Shown here: in pieces, positions 25,431 through 33,240 of the stretch | How the letters are laid out: every line of letters starts with the position of its first letter | Numbering within the stretch: the first letter of the stretch is position 1 | Source: Cellulophaga sp. BC115SP | GTDB taxonomy: Bacteria; Bacteroidota; Bacteroidia; Cytophagales; Spirosomataceae | Direction of reading: 5' to 3' | DNA: 64,000 nt | Assembly: GCF_009905545.1 (NCBI RefSeq) | Contig: NZ_JAAALB010000020.1 | Coordinates: forward strand, 56,699 to 120,698 | The notes under the pieces: model-generated | Database searches by the model: none | The model's input: the letters and a program-made list of their open reading frames with translations, nothing else | What the model was told of the DNA's origin: nothing | Position numbers and translations under genes: made by a program

Positions 25431-25910
25431 ATGGATCAAAAATTCTATGATTTGTCAGCTAAAACACCTGCTGGCAAGGAAGTATCAATGTCTGAATTTG
25501 CAGGTAAAGCTGTATTAATTGTCAACACGGCAACCAAATGTGGATTGACACCACAATTTGAAGGTTTGGAAGGTTTGCACCAAAAATACAAAGATCAAGG
25601 TTTAGTCGTTTTGGGATTTCCATGCAATCAATTTGCTGGGCAAGAGCCAGAAACCAATGATACCATCGAGCAAGTTTGTCAAATGAATCATGGCGTAACT
25701 TTCCAGTTGATGGCAAAATGTGACGTAAATGGAGATGAGACTCATCCTGTTTTCAAATATCTAAAAAGTAAAAAAGGAGGATTGTTCGGTAGCCGTATCA
25801 AATGGAACTTTACTAAATTTCTGGTTGACAAAAATGGAAAGGTAGTGAAGCGCTATGCACCCGTTACCAAACCTGAGGCTATTGAAGACGATATTCGTAA
25901 AGTATTGTAG
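25431..25910 (+). CDS. glutathione peroxidase family thiol peroxidase
   Basis: A 159-residue GPx with a cysteine in place of selenocysteine: Cys37 in NTATKCGLT. Gln71 in FAGQEP and Trp125-Asn126 in IKWNFTKF complete the catalytic tetrad, and Cys83 (EQVCQMNHG) is a likely resolving cysteine, so the reductant is probably thioredoxin and not glutathione. It reduces H2O2 and organic hydroperoxides in the cytoplasm; no signal peptide is seen. It is followed at once by an OhrR-type regulator, and its promoter abuts a palindrome, which suggests induction by organic peroxides. Confidence 0.92.
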   Translation: MDQKFYDLSAKTPAGKEVSMSEFAGKAVLIVNTATKCGLTPQFEGLEGLHQKYKDQGLVVLGFPCNQFAGQEPETNDTIEQVCQMNHGVTFQLMAKCDVNGDETHPVFKYLKSKKGGLFGSRIKWNFTKFLVDKNGKVVKRYAPVTKPEAIEDDIRKVL

Positions 25911-25911
25911 C

Positions 25912-26343
25912 ATGCCAGAAGAATCAGAAGTATTGAAGCTCGAAAGACAACTTTGCTTTCCTTTATATACAGCTTCGCGACTTACCACCCAGTGCTATCA
26001 ACCAATTCTTCAAGAGTTGAATCTTACTTACCCTCAGTATTTGGTCATGTTGGTTCTGTGGGAAAAAAATAATTTGAGCCTTTCGGACATCGCTCAAAAA
26101 TTATACTTACAGTCCAATACCTTAACACCTTTATTGAAACGGATGGAGGAATTAGGCTTGTTGACAAGAATTCGCTCTAAACAAGATGAGCGAAGCATTT
26201 GTATTTCTTTGACTGAAAAAGGTGAAACCCTAAAGACTCAAGCAGAACAAGTTCCCTCTAAGCTAATGCAACAAATTTCTCTAACCAGAGACGAAGCCAT
26301 TCAACTACATACCTTATTATATAAGCTCATTCAGGGTTCATAA
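25912..26343 (+). CDS. OhrR-type MarR-family redox-sensing repressor
   Basis: With the start at 25912 (one base after the gpx stop) the protein has 143 residues. An ATG 57 bases upstream would overlap gpx and is less likely. The N-terminus QLCFPLYTASR places a lone conserved cysteine at position 15, as in Bacillus subtilis OhrR, where its oxidation releases DNA. The winged helix spans about residues 45-105, including LSDIAQKLYLQSNTLTPLLKRME and RSKQDERSICISLTEKG. Target genes would be gpx and itself. Two-base spacing and the shared promoter support an operon. Confidence 0.85.
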   Translation: MPEESEVLKLERQLCFPLYTASRLTTQCYQPILQELNLTYPQYLVMLVLWEKNNLSLSDIAQKLYLQSNTLTPLLKRMEELGLLTRIRSKQDERSICISLTEKGETLKTQAEQVPSKLMQQISLTRDEAIQLHTLLYKLIQGS

Positions 26344-26348
26344 AACGT

Positions 26349-26383
26349 AAATAGCCGATTCTCATGAAAATCGGCTATTTTTG
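26349..26383 (+). terminator. intrinsic terminator of the gpx-ohrR operon
   Basis: Stem AAATAGCCGATT (26349-26360) / AATCGGCTATTT (26369-26380), 12 bp perfect, 8-base loop, followed by T residues. It starts 5 bases after the ohrR stop codon. Confidence 0.85.
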
Positions 26384-27220
26384 TACCTTTAAGTTAATAA
26401 TTTAGAATAAATGGTATTTTGAAAATAGGTATAGAAGAATGTACCTATTTTTTGCTACTATTTTTCGAAAAAAAATCACAATGAGAATTGTACCCGAAAT
26501 CGAGCGTTTAGTGTGTAGGTTACTTAGGCCATAGGCATTGGTACCAACCTCAGCAACATGACCATCAGAGGAAAAAGAAACAAATAGTAAATTCATATTT
26601 AAATCCTATCTTCTCACACACCCGATGCATTCATTTATGATTGAAGCCACACATAGGGTAGTAACACTTACAAAAGCCTGCATAAGGATGATTCTGATTA
26701 ATAGAACCATTAAAACTGCTTATCTTGAAAATATCAAACACCTCACTAATTTCCCTTAGATAGCACTACTTCAGTTCTTACACATTCGCTTGAGTTCACC
26801 AGCCTTCATATCGTCATATACCAATAGTTATTTCCTGAAACCATATTCTCTAACGATGAGATTTAAGAACTTTCCAAATCCTAATTCTTGAGGAATTTTG
26901 GCAATATCTGTCGAGCTAGATTTGCTTCACTTCACATTTAAAAATTCTCGATAATTGTCAACTTACACTACTATTTGTAAAGACCTTACTTAGACATCTC
27001 CGATGAAATACAGCGTTTTGTTCGGAAACGAGAGAACAATATGTCATAAAGAGATGTATCTGTTTGGGTAAAATCTCGAATTATGTTTGATCAATATCAC
27101 TTTCTATCCCTAAAATCGGCGTTTTATCCCAGAAATTTTGTCCCCTTTTCCTGTCAATCTAATTTCATTCCATAATCGAATCTCAAGCAATTAAACACTC
27201 GGCGGAGATACGCAATAGCA
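26384..27220. other. 837-base stretch without a recognisable gene
   Basis: All frames are broken by stops. The longest open stretch, on the minus strand at 26402-26596 (64 codons), has no recognisable domain. A weak reading continues upstream of it across stops. The region could be the eroded remains of a gene, or plain spacer with long control regions. No repeat boundaries, RNA gene or insertion-sequence ends were seen. Confidence 0.5.
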
Positions 27221-27787
27221 ATGAAAAAATCATCTTTTCTACCCGTAATTTTATCAGCATTGTGTTGTAGTTTACTATTTACAAATTGTAAAGGCCCAGC
27301 AGGGGACATTGGTCCAGCTGGGGTAGCGGGACCGGTAGGACCAGCTGGACCAACAGGCCCTGCCGGACAAACTGGCAACGCCAACGTGATTCAAATCTCA
27401 TACGCAGCCAAAACTTGGACGGCTGCAAAAGGCTCAGCTCAACAATTTGTTTTCCCTTCTAATGTCACGAGTGCAATAATGAATAGTAGTGCTATATTAA
27501 TCTATATGACCAATGGCACACCAAATACCGCAACCTCTTATGGTTGGTATGCTATCCCTGGTATTGTCCCAGCAAATGGAGTTGAACATGAATTCTACTA
27601 TGAAACTACTTTTGCTGGAAACACCGCAGGAATAAATATTTATAGAAAAATAGCTTCTACAGCATCACTTTCAGCTTCAACTCGCATAGTGATTATCCCA
27701 GCGAACGACATACGAAGTGGGCGTAAAGCAGCAGTGGATTTCTCAGATTATAATGCTGTAAAAGCGTATTATAACCTAGAGGATTAA
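27221..27787 (+). CDS. collagen-like repeat lipoprotein
   Basis: A 188-residue exported protein. A signal sequence ends in the lipobox LLFTNC with the lipidated Cys near residue 23, followed directly by about eight Gly-X-Y collagen-like triplets (KGPAGDIGPAG, PVGPAGPTGPAG). A beta-rich C-terminal domain of about 135 residues follows (IQISYAAKTWTA, ARSGRKAAVDF-like end). Such lipoproteins are common and often multicopy in Cytophagales and are presumed to lie on the cell surface. No function is established. Codon use in the triplet region is distinctly G+C-rich because of Gly and Pro. Confidence 0.85.
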   Translation: MKKSSFLPVILSALCCSLLFTNCKGPAGDIGPAGVAGPVGPAGPTGPAGQTGNANVIQISYAAKTWTAAKGSAQQFVFPSNVTSAIMNSSAILIYMTNGTPNTATSYGWYAIPGIVPANGVEHEFYYETTFAGNTAGINIYRKIASTASLSASTRIVIIPANDIRSGRKAAVDFSDYNAVKAYYNLED

Positions 27788-27860
27788 AATAATTTATTAA
27801 AAGCAGGATGCCGAAAATGCTGATTGAGAGTAGGCGAAAAACGATTAATTATTTACAAAA

Positions 27861-28256
27861 ATGAAAAGATTATTCTTTACCCTCGCAATAGTTCTGTTTA
27901 TCGGACATTTTGTAGATGCCCAAAATCACAATACGCTATGGTGTGACAAAGACATGAAACTAAAAAACACGCATCACTTCATGTAGCAAAAAACCACTGA
28001 AACGGGTAAACTTAATGCTAAAATGAAATGGGGAGCGCCAAATGGTGGTGCTACTTTTTCGGCAGCCAATCTAGAAATCACCAACGGGACTTGTGAATCT
28101 TGTAAGCCTCTTGGCGCTATTGGTTCGGGCAATTATGAGCAAAATTGGGTTATTAAAGTAACTGATCCCTCAAAACCTGTAACATTTGCGTGGAAAACTA
28201 CAGGTACAATTAATGTGTGTGGTACTGGAAAACTTGTTGTCCCGAAACCATTCTAA
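27861..28256 (+). pseudogene. exported small protein interrupted by one in-frame amber codon
   Basis: From the ATG at 27861 the frame encodes a signal peptide (MKRLFFTLAIVLFIGHFVDA) and continues to codon 41. TAG stands at 27984-27986. The same frame then runs on open for 89 codons to a TAA at 28254-28256, with well-formed protein sequence (WGAPNGGATFSAANLEITNG, CESCKPLGAIGSGNYEQNW, WKTTGTINVCGTG). An ATG at 28023 in the same frame would give only a signal-less 77-residue piece. The simplest reading is a recent nonsense mutation in a gene for an exported protein of about 131 residues. A sequencing error or read-through is possible. The family is unknown. Confidence 0.7.
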
Positions 28257-28288
28257 TCAAATTTGATTTATATTTGCGATTAGAGGAT

Positions 28289-28336
28289 AAAACGCCTTTT
28301 CTCTTCAAAAATAAAGAATAGGGAAAGGTGTTTTTT
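28289..28336 (+). terminator. hairpin with U-tract before the histidine kinase gene
   Basis: AAAACGCCTTT (28289-28299) pairs with AAAGGTGTTTT (28324-28334) with one G-U pair, followed by a T run. The loop is long (about 24 bases). It would end transcripts of the preceding exported-protein gene. It also argues against a TTG start for the kinase at 28335, which lies in the U-tract. Confidence 0.65.
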
Positions 28337-28355
28337 GTACTACTATCCACTGAAA

Positions 28356-30161
28356 ATGCCCAACACACTTATCAAAATAGCACTTTTATTTTTAGCTTCT
28401 TATACTGTATTTGGGCAACCTCTCTCCCTACCTGAAAGTGAAGTCAAAAAACTGAAACTAAATGTAGAAGTAGGCGCCGAAGACACTAATAGTGTCATCA
28501 GCTTATGGCGTTTGGCAAGGTATCATACCATGACAGCGCCTCATCAAGCTGTAGTATATGCAACCAAGTCAATCAATCTTGCCCGAAAACTCGATTACAC
28601 TTATGGCGAACTGGTTTCTTTACAGGCGTTGAGCTTCGTCTCAACCATCACAGGCGACTGGCAAAACGGTATGCAGTCGGCTTATGAAGGCTTGCAGGTA
28701 AGTCAAGCAAAATACCCCAAATTAGAAATCGTTTTTTACAACTTAATCGCTCTTGTTTACGAAAAGCAACAAGATAGCAAACACCGATTAGAATGGTTAT
28801 TAAAAGCCAAAAACGACCCAGAAATAGAATCACTTCCTAACAACGGAAAATGGTTGATTTTTCATAATCTTGGCGAAGTTTATGAAAATTTAAACGAGCT
28901 CGATTCTGCCATGTATTATGGAAAATTAATAGACACGAGTTGTAGAAAATTGAACATTCCTATAGAGGTATCCTATGCCAATGCCGTCATGGGAAGGGTA
29001 GAAAAAAAACGCAAAAACTACCCACAAGCCCTACACTATCTAAGAACTGCGATTAGTTTCTCAAACAAATTCGGCAACCCTTTTTTAGAAACTGAGCAGT
29101 CGGTCGATTTGGCAGGGGTTTTTCAGGCAATTAACCAATCAGACTCGGCTATTTTTTATGCAGAAAAAGCCTTAGCAGGCGGTCGACAATTCAAAAACTT
29201 AGTACTTACCATAAGCGCAGCCAAAGTTTTAGCGCAAATCTACGAACATAAAAACCCAGACAAAGCAATCTACTATCTGAAAATAGTAAATGCCTCTAAC
29301 GATAGCCTTTACACCACTTCTAGAATTTTTCAAACGCAAAATATTGTCAATACCATCAAACAACGTGAGCAAGAATTGATAGAAGCTAAAAAAGAGTACA
29401 ACAATTCTATCAGGCAAAATACGCTCATTGGATTTCTTATTTTTTTCGGATTATTGACTATTATTTTGATTCGGAATAACCGTCAAAAACAAAAAAATAA
29501 TGCCGTTCTGAAGGATAAAAACCGAGAAATAAGCCTTCAAAAGGAGGAAATAGAGAAAACAATGGAGCAGAAACAAATGCTTCTTTCCGAACTGCAACAT
29601 CGTGTAAAAAACAATCTACAGTATGTGATCAGCATTCTAGAAATCCAGAAAGAATCAGCGAGCCATAGCAACATTGACGACTTGATAAGAAGCAACCAGA
29701 ATCGGATTCATTCGATTGCTTTGCTCCATAAAAAATTGAATGTTTCGGAAAGTGTTAATGAGGTTGACTTGAAACGATACATAACCGACCTATCCGAACT
29801 CGTCAAGGATTCGTATGACATCAAAGAAAAAAATGTGAGTCTGTTTATCACTTGTGATATCGAGATTTTATCAATTACAAAAGCACTGCCTTTGGGTTTG
29901 ATTATCGTCGAGTTGGTTAGCAATAGCATGAAACATGCTTTCAAGAATCAAACAAAAGGCATTATCAATATTGAAATTACCCAAGAGAAAAACTCAAAAA
30001 AGAATTGTCTGCACTACATCGACAATGGCGTTGGCTTTGATTTTAAGAATGTACAAACCAAAGGGCTTGGGGTAGAGATCATGAAAGGGCTGATTGACCA
30101 ACTCAATGGCACAGTGGAAACACAACTCAAAAAAGGGTTTGAACTGAAAATGTGTTTTTAA
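28356..30161 (+). CDS. TPR sensor histidine kinase (HisKA_2 type)
   Basis: A 601-residue membrane kinase, counting from the ATG at 28356. Order: signal peptide (residues 1-21, ending YTVFGQ), a periplasmic TPR-like helical region (about 40-320), one membrane segment (about 357-373), a coiled coil, a HisKA_2 dimerisation/phosphoacceptor domain with His415 in LLSELQHRVKNN, and a HATPase domain with the N-box LVELVSNSMKHAF-type sequence and a GLGVEIMKGL G-box. The gene is followed 11 bases later by a LytTR response regulator, its obvious partner. The signal sensed is unknown; TPR input often means protein-protein contact. Confidence 0.88.
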   Translation: MPNTLIKIALLFLASYTVFGQPLSLPESEVKKLKLNVEVGAEDTNSVISLWRLARYHTMTAPHQAVVYATKSINLARKLDYTYGELVSLQALSFVSTITGDWQNGMQSAYEGLQVSQAKYPKLEIVFYNLIALVYEKQQDSKHRLEWLLKAKNDPEIESLPNNGKWLIFHNLGEVYENLNELDSAMYYGKLIDTSCRKLNIPIEVSYANAVMGRVEKKRKNYPQALHYLRTAISFSNKFGNPFLETEQSVDLAGVFQAINQSDSAIFYAEKALAGGRQFKNLVLTISAAKVLAQIYEHKNPDKAIYYLKIVNASNDSLYTTSRIFQTQNIVNTIKQREQELIEAKKEYNNSIRQNTLIGFLIFFGLLTIILIRNNRQKQKNNAVLKDKNREISLQKEEIEKTMEQKQMLLSELQHRVKNNLQYVISILEIQKESASHSNIDDLIRSNQNRIHSIALLHKKLNVSESVNEVDLKRYITDLSELVKDSYDIKEKNVSLFITCDIEILSITKALPLGLIIVELVSNSMKHAFKNQTKGIINIEITQEKNSKKNCLHYIDNGVGFDFKNVQTKGLGVEIMKGLIDQLNGTVETQLKKGFELKMCF

Positions 30162-30172
30162 CGACCTCTACA

Positions 30173-30850
30173 ATGAATTCAAAAGTAATACTAATCGTAG
30201 AAGACGATTTTCTGAACAGAAGACTCACTAAGAAAATTCTTCAAGAAAATAGCTATCAGGTTTTAGAAGCCAAAAACGCCGATGAAGCCTTGGCAATTCT
30301 CAATAAAGAATTGGTTGACCTCGCTATTCTTGATATCAATCTCGGCGATGGAGAAATGGATGGTATTAGTTTGGGTAATCTCATTCAAAACAAACAAAAA
30401 GTGCCATTCATCTATTTGACTGCTTACGAAAATACCAACATCATCAGTGAAGCTGTCGCAACGTCGCCTTATTCTTATCTTACCAAACCGTTTAAAAACA
30501 GCGACTTAATAGCCTCTATTGAATTGGCACTCATAAAATCTTCAAAAGAAGACAAACCTAAACCCACCATTTTGGTAAAAGATGGTGAGTATAAAGTAGA
30601 ATTACCACTAGATGATATCAATTTCATCAATTCAGAAGGAAATTATTTACTCTTTTATACCAACGAGAAAACGTTTAAATCTCGTGCAACTATTTCACAA
30701 ATTTTAGAAGTATTACCTCCCTCAAAATTCATTCAAATTCACCGAGCATTTATAGTCAATAAGGATAAAATTGAGAAGTATAATGCTAAAAATGTGGTCA
30801 TAAAAAATGCCATCATACCACTTTCCAAGAAAGACCTCTTTGAGAAGTAA
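30173..30850 (+). CDS. LytTR-family response regulator
   Basis: A 225-residue regulator from the ATG at 30173; a GTG 20 bases upstream would overlap the kinase gene. The receiver domain (about 1-120) has the acidic pair in VEDD (residues 11-12) and phosphoacceptor Asp54 in LAILDINLGDG. The C-terminal LytTR domain (about 135-225) has DDINFINSEGNYLLFY and FIQIHRAFIVNKDKIEKY. It is the partner of the adjacent HisKA_2 kinase. LytTR regulators bind direct repeats upstream of their targets; no such site was found here. Confidence 0.9.
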   Translation: MNSKVILIVEDDFLNRRLTKKILQENSYQVLEAKNADEALAILNKELVDLAILDINLGDGEMDGISLGNLIQNKQKVPFIYLTAYENTNIISEAVATSPYSYLTKPFKNSDLIASIELALIKSSKEDKPKPTILVKDGEYKVELPLDDINFINSEGNYLLFYTNEKTFKSRATISQILEVLPPSKFIQIHRAFIVNKDKIEKYNAKNVVIKNAIIPLSKKDLFEK

Positions 30851-31395
30851 TCCATTGACAATAAGATCAATATGCTCAAAATTGGTCATTAATCGCTGAA
30901 ATGGTTTCATCTACAAGTGCTTCTTCATCTAAGTAGTTGGATTAAAATATACCTCGGCAAAGACTTTTGAAACCTTTGTTGGAATTTTCGCCAACAAATT
31001 AGCATTAGCAACAAGCTTGCTAAATAATGTCATCAATACTTCCCACGTTGCTTGCCGTTGACTCGTTGGAGATAGCTCCAACGAGGGCTAAAAATTCCAC
31101 CACAGATAAAAACGTCACCTCCAACAGTCTGAGTCTCTTCTAATAAGTGTATCTATAAAAATTTTCTCATGAATAAATTGTATTATTCAAATAGCACAAA
31201 CCGATTTAGTGAGCTTGTTTGTACTTTTATGTTATGATTGTGAAAAAGTTTAGATACAATACTCAACTTACTCTGCCTTGAGCCATTTCTGGATCCAATT
31301 TTCGCGCCTTGATTTTGACAAAATACGCAAGATTTTCTTAACAAATTTATTAAAAAGTCATCGCCTTTGGGTTGATGATAGACTATTCTCTAACA
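30851..31395. other. 545-base intergenic region with short perfect hairpins
   Basis: No gene is visible. Two perfect inverted repeats stand out: TTAGCAA-CAAGC-TTGCTAA at 31005-31023 and CTCGTTGGAG-ATAG-CTCCAACGAG at 31062-31085. They look like clustered, REP/BIME-like palindromes and not terminators, since neither has a U-tract. The 310 bases beyond them lead into the SulP gene and presumably hold its promoter. Confidence 0.5.
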
Positions 31396-32916
31396 ATGAC
31401 TCAGTTATTTAATTTTAAACAAAAGGTAGACTACAAAACAGAAATTCTGGCAGGATTGACAGTTGCCATGACCATGATTCCAGAATCTCTGTCGTTTGCT
31501 ATCTTAGCCAAACTTCCCCCATTGGTTGGGTTGTATGGTGCCTTTATTATGGGACTCATAACTTCCATTTTCGGTGGTAGACCCGGTCTAATTTCAGGAG
31601 GAGCAGGTGCAACCGTGGTCGTACTCATTGCCTTGATGAATTCACACGGGCTTGACTATGTATTTGCTGCTATTATCTTGGGGGGAATCTTTCAATTACT
31701 AGTCGGAATCTTTCGTTTGGGGAAATTCATACGACTTGTTCCTCAACCTGTTATGTTTGGATTTGTGAACGGTTTGGCTGTTATCATATTCATGGCGCAA
31801 TTAGAACAATTCAAAACAGTCGTTGATGGACATCTGACATGGCTTTCAGGCTCGGCACTTTATACAATGTTAGGATTAGTTGCACTAACCATTCTTATTG
31901 TACTAGGCTTTCCGCGTCTTACTAAGGCCGTTCCTTCTTCGCTAGTAGCAATTATTATCGTAGGCTTTATCGTTTTTTTCTTTCAGATAGATACCAAAAC
32001 CGTAAAAGATATTGCTTCTGTCAGCGGTGGATTACCCCCTTTTCATATCCCTCAAGTACCGCTTACTTTTGAAACGCTACAAATTATTTTTCCGTATGGC
32101 TTGGTTATGGGTGGCGTTGGCCTTACCGAAGGACTCTTAACGCTTAATGTTGTAGATGAAATCACTGAAACTAGAGGCGATGGTAATCGAGAGTCGCTAG
32201 CACAGGGAACTGCTAATATCCTCAATGGTTTTTTCTTTGGTATGGGCGGTTGTCCCATGATTGCGCAAACTTTGGTAAACATTTCTGCCGGTGCACGTGC
32301 TAGACTTTCGGGAATTGTAGCGGCTTTTACGATTCTATCAATAATCCTTTTTGCTTCACCAATTATCGAAGCATTGCCTATGGCGGCGTTGACAGGTGTA
32401 ATGATGATGGTGGCTATTGGCACTTTTGAGTGGATGAGTCTGAAAGTGATTAACAAAATGCCCAAAGCTGATATAATTGTAGGCATTTTAGTCGCATTGA
32501 TTACGATATGGCTTCATAATTTGGCATTAGCGGTATTGATTGGAGTAATCATTTCAGCCCTAGTATTTGCATGGGAAAGCGCCAAACGTATTCGTGCACG
32601 CAAATTTATAGATGAGCATGGAGTAAAACATTATGAAATTTATGGTCCATTATTCTTTGGTTCTACTACTACTTTTATGGAAAAGTTTGACATTCAAAAC
32701 GACCCACAAGAAATCATCATAGATTTTAAGGAAAGCCGTATTGCTGATATGAGTGCCATAGATGCCGTCAACAAGTTGACCGAAAGATACCTAAAATTGA
32801 ATAAGACAGTTCGTTTATGTCATTTGAGTGCCGATTGTCGCCAATTGCTCCAAAATGCTAACCAAATAATAGATGTAAACATCGTCGATGACCCCACTTA
32901 TCCTGTCATGGAATAG
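31396..32916 (+). CDS. SulP-family inorganic anion transporter with STAS domain
   Basis: A 506-residue transporter from the ATG at 31396 (MTQLFNFKQKVDYK); a TTG/ATG pair 21-24 bases upstream is possible. The membrane part has the SulP opening ILAGLTVAMTMIPESLSFA, the GLYGAF and FGGRPGLISGGAGAT motifs and about 11-12 segments to residue 390. A C-terminal STAS domain follows (about 415-500; IIDFKESRIADMSAIDAV). SulP proteins carry sulfate, bicarbonate, chloride or dicarboxylates; the ion is not predictable here. It is monocistronic, closed by a strong hairpin. Confidence 0.9.
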   Translation: MTQLFNFKQKVDYKTEILAGLTVAMTMIPESLSFAILAKLPPLVGLYGAFIMGLITSIFGGRPGLISGGAGATVVVLIALMNSHGLDYVFAAIILGGIFQLLVGIFRLGKFIRLVPQPVMFGFVNGLAVIIFMAQLEQFKTVVDGHLTWLSGSALYTMLGLVALTILIVLGFPRLTKAVPSSLVAIIIVGFIVFFFQIDTKTVKDIASVSGGLPPFHIPQVPLTFETLQIIFPYGLVMGGVGLTEGLLTLNVVDEITETRGDGNRESLAQGTANILNGFFFGMGGCPMIAQTLVNISAGARARLSGIVAAFTILSIILFASPIIEALPMAALTGVMMMVAIGTFEWMSLKVINKMPKADIIVGILVALITIWLHNLALAVLIGVIISALVFAWESAKRIRARKFIDEHGVKHYEIYGPLFFGSTTTFMEKFDIQNDPQEIIIDFKESRIADMSAIDAVNKLTERYLKLNKTVRLCHLSADCRQLLQNANQIIDVNIVDDPTYPVME

Positions 32917-32942
32917 GTACAATTTAGAAAAATCAACAATGT

Positions 32943-32985
32943 GACCCGTCCAAGAAGAAATGAGCTTTCTCTTCTTGGACGGGTC
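32943..32985 (+). terminator. 16-bp perfect hairpin after the SulP gene
   Basis: Arms GACCCGTCCAAGAAGA (32943-32958) and TCTTCTTGGACGGGTC (32970-32985) with an 11-base loop, followed by TATTTATTT. The G+C-rich base and position 27 bases after the stop fit a transcription terminator, although the U-tract is imperfect. Confidence 0.75.
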
Positions 32986-33240
32986 TATTTATTTCGAGAT
33001 GGTTCCCTCCTTAATCTGCAAAATTGGCAACGTTGCCGGTAACGATTGCACTAAAAAAGACAGTTTTTTATTTGTTAAGTTCAATATTGAAGTCCAATTT
33101 CGAACATAAAAGCATTGATTTTAGCTCAATTGCCTTTAAACCCTTTTCATTTTGGGACTCTCTTGAGTAAAATTCTGAGAAAAAAATCTTCCAGAATACA
33201 CTCTAGATGGAACTATGACATTTAATCATTCAGACGGTTT
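32986..33240. other. intergenic region upstream of the GH28 gene
   Basis: About 255 bases after the SulP hairpin without a gene on either strand. It leads to the GH28 start and presumably holds its promoter. No clear TAnnTTTG box at a sensible distance, riboswitch or repeat was recognised. Confidence 0.4.

Noticed and set aside
25855..25911. Upstream ATG of the OhrR-type gene
   Set aside because: It overlaps gpx by 56 bases and adds residues not found in OhrR; the ATG at 25912 puts the sensing cysteine at position 15 as in known OhrR.
26402..26596. 64-codon minus-strand frame as a real gene or transposase piece
   Set aside because: No recognisable domain or insertion-sequence ends; kept only as part of the gene-free stretch.
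27154..27384. Proline/glycine-rich minus-strand frame at the collagen-like gene
   Set aside because: The GPAGP pattern is the reverse-strand reading of the Gly-X-Y triplets; the plus-strand frame has the signal peptide and lipobox.
32052..32486. 144-codon minus-strand frame inside the SulP gene
   Set aside because: Antisense of transmembrane codons; SulP reading has intact family motifs.
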